Of a stretch of DNA of 64,000 nucleotides, positions 57,040 through 64,000 are shown in pieces. The stretch comes from Sipunculus nudus (lineage: Eukaryota; Annelida; Sipuncula; Golfingiida; Sipunculidae), in assembly GCA_026874595.1 (NCBI GenBank), contig CM049318.1:38461956-38525955 (forward strand), given 5' to 3'. Numbering within the stretch: position 1 is the first letter of the stretch; each line of letters starts with the position of its first letter. The notes beneath the pieces are model-generated. The model had not been told where the DNA came from. It searched no databases and saw only the letters and a list, made by a program, of their open reading frames with translations. A program made the translations under genes and the position numbers.

Positions 57040-58202
57040 AAATGTTTACCCCAAACATATGTTCACAGTCCTCAGTTTTTTATCAAATAAACACTTTTAG
57101 CTTAAACTTTACCTGACTGGATAGGAAATGTAATATGCAATACATATATGTTTGATAGTTATCATTATTCATCTTATTTGCTTCTTAATGAATATTTATT
57201 GGACACTACCATAATGACAGTGTTCTTGATTTATCTGTCATTGCATCTGATATTGTCTGAGGTATGTCGAATGAATAATTTTAAAGCATGTAAGTATCCA
57301 TGGTTTTCTATGTAATTTTCACGGCAGAATATATATTTACCAAATACACAAGTAAAATTTGCATATTAAATGAGACCATTTGCATAAATTTGCATAATTT
57401 TTTATGATTTAGATCAAAATGGCACATTTATGTTCAACAGATTTACAATCCTTTTTCTAATTAAATCAACACTTTTAGGATAACCTTACATTGCTGGGAA
57501 GAAAATTAAGTGTACAACACATTTATATTAGATCCTCATCGATATTCATAATATTTGCATATTAATGAATATACATGAGACACTATTATAATAACAATGT
57601 TCTTTATTTATTTATCACTGCATCTTTTATTGTCTACAATAATTAAATAAATGATTTTGTAAGCGTGTAATTATCCATGGTTTTCTATTTAATTTCCACG
57701 GCAGAATATATTTACTAAATATACAAATGAAATTTGCATATTAAATGAGACTCTTTGCATAAATCTGAATATATTGCTATAATTTATATCAAAATGGCAT
57801 ATTTATGTTGAATAGATTTACAATCCTATTTTTTTAATAAAATAAAAACTTTTAGCATAAACTTTACATTCCTTGGAAGAAAATAAAGGGTACAACACAT
57901 TTATATTAGATCCTCATCGATATTCCTAATATTTGCATCTTAATGAATATACATGAGACACTATTATAAAGACCGTGTTCTTGATTTATCTATCACTTCA
58001 TCTCTTATTGTCTACAATAATTAAATGGATGATTTTGTAAGCGTGTAATTATCCACGGTTTTCTATGTTATTTCCACAGCAGAATAGATATTTACTAAAT
58101 ATATAAATGAAATTTGCATATTAAATGAGACTCTTTGCAAAAATCTGAATAATTTCTGTAATTTAGATCAAAATGGCACATTTATGTTGATTAGATTTAC
58201 AA
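57040..58202. repeat. ~375-bp tandem units in the left arm of L
   Basis: Three units, spaced 374 and 379 bp, each with TTTGCATATTAATGAATAT-like, GTAATTATCCATGGTTTTCT and TTTGCATATTAAATGAGAC phrases in order. Confidence 0.85.
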
Positions 58203-58835
58203 TCTTTAGTCAATAGTTTTACCCATGTCCGTCCTTCCGTCATTCCGTCATTCCGAAAACAGTTGTACGGACTTTTTTTCGCAATGCCTGCTGACATTGG
58301 CCTGATTTTTGGTGTGTGGGCAGATAATGACCAGTTACAGATCGAGTTCGCGTTTCATCCCGGTTGACCTACTTTTGACCGTTTTACGGCTCCTAAACTT
58401 AGAAAATTTCATGAACAATAGACATTTTCATGACAAATACACATGTAAGGAGTTTTTTCGCAATGCCTGCAGATATTGGCCTGATTTTTGGTGTGTGGTC
58501 AGATATTGACCAGTTTCAGATCGAGTTCGCGTTTCGTCCCGGTTGACCTATTTTGACCGTTTTACGGCTCCTGAACATAGAAAATTTCATGAAAAATATA
58601 AATTTTCATGACAAATACACATGTACGCACTTTTTTTGCAATGCCTGCAGATATTGGCCTGAATTTTGGTGTGTGGGCAGATAATGACCAGTTACAGATC
58701 GAGTTCCCGTTTCGTTGACTTTTACCTTGTGAGCGGGATATCTCTTAAAGGATTCACCGTTGGAAATTTATATCATCAGTGAAGATGTATATAAAAAAAA
58801 TCTTGGTCAAGTGCAAAGATGGGTGACCTTGACCT

Positions 58836-61038
58836 ATTTTTAGCTCAGCTGTCTTTCAGTCATGCTGGGCTATAGCGATGGGTCTTTGTCCGGCGTACTT
58901 CCGTCTGTCCGTCCGGCCGTCCGGCCGTCCGTTAGCAGGGCACAAATCGTAACCGTAGGGGCTAGGGCAATGAACCCTATGCAGTCTTAGAGGTTATAAA
59001 AAGATCTCCTTGCAAACCTGAAATTAGGTCACTGCGACCTATATTCTCGAAGTTATGGGGTGTGTTTGCACCCCCCAGAAATAACTCTTTGAAACAAAAT
59101 TTTCATCCCAAACCTTCCATCTTTCACACACAGCTCACCTACCAACAGGGGAAGAACCATAATTTTTTTTAGGTCAAAAGGTCAAAGGTCAAGGTCACAG
59201 GAGCCTTTTCTTTGAAAAGCCTGTGGATGCATTTTAAGCCAACCCTTTCATCCCAATTCTTTGATCTTTCACATATAGCTCACCTACTAAGTTGGAGAAG
59301 AATCCTATAGATTTTGAGGTCACAAGGTCTAAGGTCAGGGTCACAGGATCCACTTCTTTGAAAAGGTAGTGGACACATTTCAAGCTAGACTTTTCATTCC
59401 AAACCTTCCAGCACTGATATCGCTTCTCTGCCAACCGGGGAAAAGACCTGTTGATTTTGAGGTCAAAGGTCAAGTTCACAGCACCCACTTCTTGCCTGGA
59501 GTCATTTTCAGGCAAACTTTTCAATCTGTACCTTCCATCTGTCATATATGGCTTGCCTACCAATACGGGAAGAAGCCTATTGATGTTGAGGTAAAAAAGT
59601 CAAAGGTCAAGGTCACAATATTTAATTGTTCTAAATGCTTGTGAGCATATTTCAAGTGTAACTGTTCAACCCAAACCTTCAGTCTTTCACATATGCCACA
59701 TCTATGCATCACTCAGTTTGACTCAAACTTCATATTTATGGGTCTTTTTGCTTGAATAAATAACTTATTGATTTTGGGGTCAGCTGGTCAGCAGGTTAAA
59801 GGTTGCAGGACAAAGTTATTCACCCATTGGTTGCCAAGTAATTACACCAGATATAAGTGGTCAGTAGTTACCCATCATTTAGAAAGAATCCAGTTGATAT
59901 ATGGGCAAAAGGCCAAGGTCATAGGTCAGGGATGTTCACAATTACTTATTTTATAGACCATCTCTATTTTTCTTGTATATATAACCATCCCACTCCAGCT
60001 GGTACATCTCCCTGAGTGGCTGTAATTGTGAGTGACACTGGTGACATATGACTCCCTTTTGAATCAGCCTATTAAGTGATAAGGCTCAGTGATAAGTACC
60101 TCGTTACTTCATAACAAAGACACTGTTGTCAGAATGCTTCAGCCAGGCATTAAGACTATGAGAGTATAGTATTAAGGTTTAGCTACTGATTTATAAGATG
60201 ATGGGAACATTTTGCAGTAAATATTGGACTTACACTTTTTACAATTGCATATCTATAAATCTGATATGAGGGCCTGGACATGCCTTTTGAATTATTTTGG
60301 GCATTTATTACTGGATAATTTGCCCCAAGTTTGGTCTCTTATTGGAGAATGTGGGATATCAAATGTCATACTTGTCAGAAATCCATTATGTCTGCCAGTT
60401 AGCCACCTTAGAAATTCTTTCTTCAGGGCAGTTTCAGTAATTTTTCTTTAATGTTTGGTCCGATTTAGAGAATGTTTGTTGTTTGATTTCAGACGTGTCA
60501 GAAGTCCAATATGGCCACCAGTCAACCATCTTTTAATTCCTATTGATCTTATTATCTCAACAACAGTTAAAGTGAATGCAGTTGGATGTATATTTATGTA
60601 ATCTTGTATAGGATTGGGTCAAATATTCCTGAATAAATATTACCATCATTTATAAAAGTGCAGTACAGTTGGCTTGTATTGAATAAAAATTCATACAGAA
60701 GCACCTGTTTCTCAATAATTCTTGCATGTATTTCCTTGATTTTTGCTATGTATTTTGATCTTATATTTGCCCTTTGTGGTGTTCCTTTTGAGACTGACAG
60801 GTTTCAAGCAAGTTGTTGGAATAGTTCCTGATAGCTTAACAATCATGCATTTTCCTCAGACCATCAATTCACTGTGTTTTAACCAGACATAGGTGATATA
60901 TATTTCTGTTGTCATAGAAAATTTTCAACAAATTGGCAAATTGGTTCTTCAAAATTTGACTGAAAGTTGAGAATCTCAGTCCATGATGTCACAAGTCATG
61001 CTTGGCAGCTGAGCGTCATGACCCATGGGTCACTTGTT
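58836..61038 (+). mobile_element. Hairpin-ended element D, nested in H2
   Basis: Left end TTTT + TAGCTCAG / CTGGGCTA hairpin (58,841-58,872), then GTCCGGCGTACTTCCGTC and GTCCGGCC repeats. Right end CAGCTGAGCG, hairpin TGACCCATGGGTCA (61,019-61,032), CTTGTT. The first ~150 bp of cargo matches the unit of B, including a one-mismatch ERE at ~59,027; then come five or more diverged repeats rich in AGGTCA half-sites (59,160-59,620). No protein. Confidence 0.7.
59160..59620. repeat. AGGTCA half-site-rich sub-repeats
   Basis: Four diverged ~130-150-bp repeats each carry CTTTCAC/ATATAGCTC-like phrases and runs of AGGTCA. At 59,171-59,197 four half-sites follow with spacings of 2, 1 and 0 nt; another AGGTCA-A-AGGTCA (DR1) is at ~59,460. 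Confidence 0.7.
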
Positions 61039-62240
61039 CTTTGTTTTAGAGCTGATTATAGAAAAACACTCAGAAGCTTATATCTCAGGAACCATTGTGG
61101 TAGCACCACTTACAATTTCTGATTTTTTAATGAATTTTTTATCAATGTTGGCCTTTTGTGCAGGATATCTCCAAAGGTCTTCAACATGAATGCATGATGC
61201 TAATGCATGATATTTACAAAATCTTGGTCAAGTTCAAAGATGGGTGTCCTTGACATACTTTTCAAGGTCACAGAGCTTAGAATAGAAATAAACTTAGGAG
61301 CTTATTTCTCAGGAAGCATTTGGTGGATTGTTATGAACATGGTACATACCTCTCCAATTTAAATTTATAACTGATTATCAGCTGTTGCTAATATTCTAGT
61401 TTTGCAATGCAATGCTGACAGATACTGGCCTAATGTTTGCACATGTATGGACTTTTTCCCCAATGCCTGCAGATAATGGCCTGATTTTTGGTGTCTTGCT
61501 TGATAATGATCCGTTACAGATCAAGTTTGTATTTTGCCCTTGTTCACCTCCTGAACTACAAAATTTAACAAATGTTTCTAATTTGCCCCAGGCGGGGGCA
61601 TTCGTGTTGGAATCGTGTCGTTCCGACACATCTAGTTTTATTATTAATTTAACACTTTTAGCATAACTTTACATTTCTGGAATGAAAATGAAATGTACAA
61701 GACATTCATATTAGATGCTCATTGATATTAATAATATTTGCATCTTAATGAATATACATGAGACATTATAATGACAATGTTCTTGATTTATATATCAATG
61801 CATCTGTTATTGTCTGCGTTAAATCGAATGATCTTGTAAGCAAGGATGTATCCATGGTTTCCTATGTTAATTTAATGGCAGAACAAATATTTAATCGGTT
61901 CACAATTTTTTTTGCATATAAAATGAAGCCACTTGGATAAATCTTTGAACATTTCCATAATTTATATGAAAACTTAACATCAAGATTGAACAGCTTTGCA
62001 ATCTTTGTCTCTGATCTTATGACATTGTCTTGGTGTCAGAGGAGAGGTTTGTATGTTGGACTGTACAGTTTTCTTAAATGAAAATATATAAACACATTCC
62101 AACCTCTTGATACTGTACTCTTTAACTGTAGTTTCCAATTTTTGTATAGAAGACAAATGGAGACGAGGAAACGTTGGAGCAAGTGACATCATCTATTCTT
62201 TTTGCTGCCTTGAGAGAATGCTATCAAAGCAAAAGGGTAG

Positions 62241-62869
62241 ATGTTTTTGAAGTCTGTCAAGAACACATCAGAAACAGTTTTTGGTCTCTTAGGTCAGACA
62301 TGGAATGTTCCATCAAGTGTCATTAATGCATTGGAAATCTTCACATGTAAGCTTTATGTGCCTAACACCAACCTGCAAAATATTAATTATCACACATATT
62401 TATTTTGCACCTAAAAAGGTGAAATTAAACCCCATCAAATGCCACCTTGTAAAGAATGTCTGTACAAGCATAGCAAACGTGCAAACTACCAAACTTGCGC
62501 CGCTGCTTTACTAAAGATCAAGATAATCCAAGTACTGTTGGTCATGGATGTATTTGAGAAACCTCTGAACTGAGTGACAAGTTCAGTATAGATTGGATGG
62601 ATGGTTCGCCAGCCCCTGAAAGTATTGGATTTGTCAGCTTGAAATTGTTCAAAATCATGTAATCTCACTGACCGCAAGTGAATCGTGCAAAGGGTAAAAT
62701 GTTCAAATATGTGCAGATAAAAAAAACTTGTGATAACCAAGTAAATGACAAGAGTGAAGATTACGAGGTTGTCATACCACGTAGATACATGAGATTGATG
62801 AACTTGTATTCTGATTATGAACAACAATGCAAATGGGACTCATTTCTACACAAGAGACAGGTTGACTAA
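62241..62869 (+). pseudogene. Decayed ORF of a widespread multicopy animal family
   Basis: Three + frames together show, in order: VFGLLGQTWNV, ALEIFTCKLY, a stop at ~62,415, HQMPPCKECLYKHSKRANYQ (~62,433-62,492), VGHG (~62,538), IDWMDGSPAP (~62,589-62,618) and a Cys-poor end with KKTCDNQ. From memory, the order LG..W, LE-F-C-LY, LPP...SL--H--RANYQ, GHGW, W-----PAP, then a Cys-rich tail marks a large family of transposon-like invertebrate and fish ORFs of unknown biochemistry; I cannot name it. Cysteines of the tail are mostly lost. It sits between the inverted arms of L, which may be its element. Confidence 0.5.
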
Positions 62870-63640
62870 AGTAATGACTAAACCTCTTCATGTCAATATA
62901 ATGTACAGGAATTTCCATTTATTAAACATAATTAATTGATTGGCAATGTGTAAGGGGTGATGCATATAATTTTCCTTTGTAGTTAAAACAGAATTGTCTG
63001 ATGTTTACATCCTAAAGTATAATACACTATCATCCTTGATATATTAAATTTAACTTAATATCATACAGTATGCTTTATTTGTTACTAATAGCCAGTCTGG
63101 ATAAATGTAGTATATTCTCATGTATCCATTCGTTTAACACGTAAATCATAATTTGCAACGGATAGCTGAAAACATGCATTTTAATTTTCATCCAGAGATG
63201 GGTTAATTATTGTGTATACTTCATACTCTGTTTTTTAATATGAAGAAATAAGGTTTTGCCGGAATGAGGAATAAAAACTAATTTGAACGTTCACAGAGAA
63301 AACATACCTTATTACTGACAGAGGAAGCCTTTGAATAGTTGAATATTAAAGAAAGAATGTTCAATATTTTATGACCGTACATATTTTTGGCTGCAGATGT
63401 TTTCTTGGATATAAAATAATGCAAATGTATGCAAACTCATGTTAAATGTATATGCATACAATCTATCATGCGTAGATTGCATGATGTATGCATACAATCT
63501 ATTTCAAAAGACAAAAAAAAGTGTTAAGTGAAAAGTTGTGCTTAAAGTTGATAGAGATTGTTTAGTTGGAAATGGATAAATTAAAAATTGAATGCTTTAA
63601 CGTGTGGATATTTAAATTATCCAGTGCTTTAAAGGTCAAT
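62870..63640. other. Inner AT-rich part of element L
   Basis: No ORF. A short inverted pair around TGCATACAATCTA occurs near 63,451-63,502. Confidence 0.45.
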
Positions 63641-64000
63641 ATTTTCATATAAATGAAGCAAATTTATTTATTTTCATTGAGAAAACTGTATAGTGCAACA
63701 TACCAACCTTCCCTCTGACACTCAATGTCATGAGATCAGAGACAAGGATTTCAAAGCTATTCAACCTTGATTTACAGGTTTCACCTGAATTATGGAAATT
63801 CATTGAAATTCAAACATTGTCACTGTAATGTCTCATTAAGATGCACATATTATGAATATCAATGAGTATCTAATATTAATGTGTTGTATATTTCATTTTC
63901 TTTCCAGCAATGTATATGTATACTGAAAGTGTTGATTTGATAGTAAAAAAAAAACAAGATTGTAAATATGTTTAACATAAATGTGCCATTTCGATCTAAA

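Larger units (their letters stand above)
58203..61635 (+). mobile_element. Helitron-like non-autonomous element H2, nested in L
   Basis: It starts TCTTTAGTCAATAG right after an A and ends with hairpin GTGTCG-TTC-CGACAC (61,615-61,629), AT and CTAG (61,632-61,635) before a T. 5' TC, 3' hairpin + CTRR and insertion between A and T without duplication are Helitron rules. Neighbouring L units supply the empty site. Inside are ~178-bp direct sub-repeats (GCAATGCCTG at 58,282, 58,459 and 58,637, again at 61,459). No Rep/helicase; interrupted by element D. Confidence 0.75.
57030..64000 (+). mobile_element. Inverted-arm element L, right edge cut by window
   Basis: Left arm: ~375-bp units in tandem (AAAATGGCAYATTTATGTTG at 57,417, 57,791 and 58,170), a fourth unit continuing after a nested insertion at 61,636, to ~62,130. 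Right arm: at least one unit inverted, from 64,000 back to ~63,640. The last ~60 bp inside the left arm (GACATTGTCTTGGTGTCAGA...) matches the mirrored stretch at ~63,640-63,735. The arms enclose ~1.5 kb with a decayed ORF (62,241-62,869). Neither outer end is defined. Confidence 0.6.

Overview
The window is eukaryotic nuclear DNA from an invertebrate. It is AT-rich, gene-poor and dominated by microsatellites, homopolymer runs and nested mobile elements. Several dispersed repeats have a T-run, a hairpin built on TAGCTCAG/CTGAGCTA and a GTCCGTCC tract at one end, and a hairpin followed by CTTGTTT at the other. This look is familiar from molluscan genomes. A mollusc, or at least a lophotrochozoan, is therefore my best guess; it is inferred from repeat style, not from a marker gene.

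Only two host genes are convincing. Both are on the + strand, and in both the visible coding region is one uninterrupted exon with twelve C2H2 zinc-finger positions: 26,295-28,397 (700 aa, acidic N-terminus with four SUMO-type sites) and 49,167-50,624 (485 aa, two or three fingers degenerate or C2HC). Both probably have upstream non-coding exons; a clear splice acceptor lies just before each start region.

Layout: 0-12 kb holds no recognised gene, but has microsatellites, a TIR MITE family (2.0 and 4.4 kb) and a Helitron-like fragment (8.7 kb). 12.3-16.1 kb holds a decayed Ty3/gypsy element and a foldback repeat. 17.2-18.9 kb is an orphan TIR transposon carrying repeated CACCGTTACC motifs. 20.9-23.9 kb is a hairpin-ended repeat (F) with a nested pogo-like MITE. 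24.6-25.8 kb has two copies of a TTAA-flanked family, and a pogo-like MITE follows at 25.8-26.0 kb. The first zinc-finger gene follows. 30.6-41.7 kb is a stack of pogo-like, TTAA-type and hairpin-ended elements; one holds a ~155-bp tandem array that repeatedly carries estrogen-response-element-type palindromes. 42.9-46.1 kb is a 3.2-kb element with ~755-bp inverted arms and a perfect 9-bp target duplication (Mutator-like). The second zinc-finger gene, a LINE fragment and an exact 12 x 39-bp array follow. A tRNA-derived SINE lies at 55 kb. 57-64 kb is an element with ~375-bp sub-repeats in inverted arms around a decayed ORF, split by a Helitron which is itself split by a hairpin-ended element.

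The strongest candidates for something under-described are (1) the hairpin-ended families that share termini but carry different cargo, (2) the nuclear-receptor-site arrays they carry, (3) the Mutator-like foldback with iterated GCTGATCAGC palindromes, and (4) the inverted-arm element with the decayed ORF at the right edge. All are read by eye; no alignment or database search was run.
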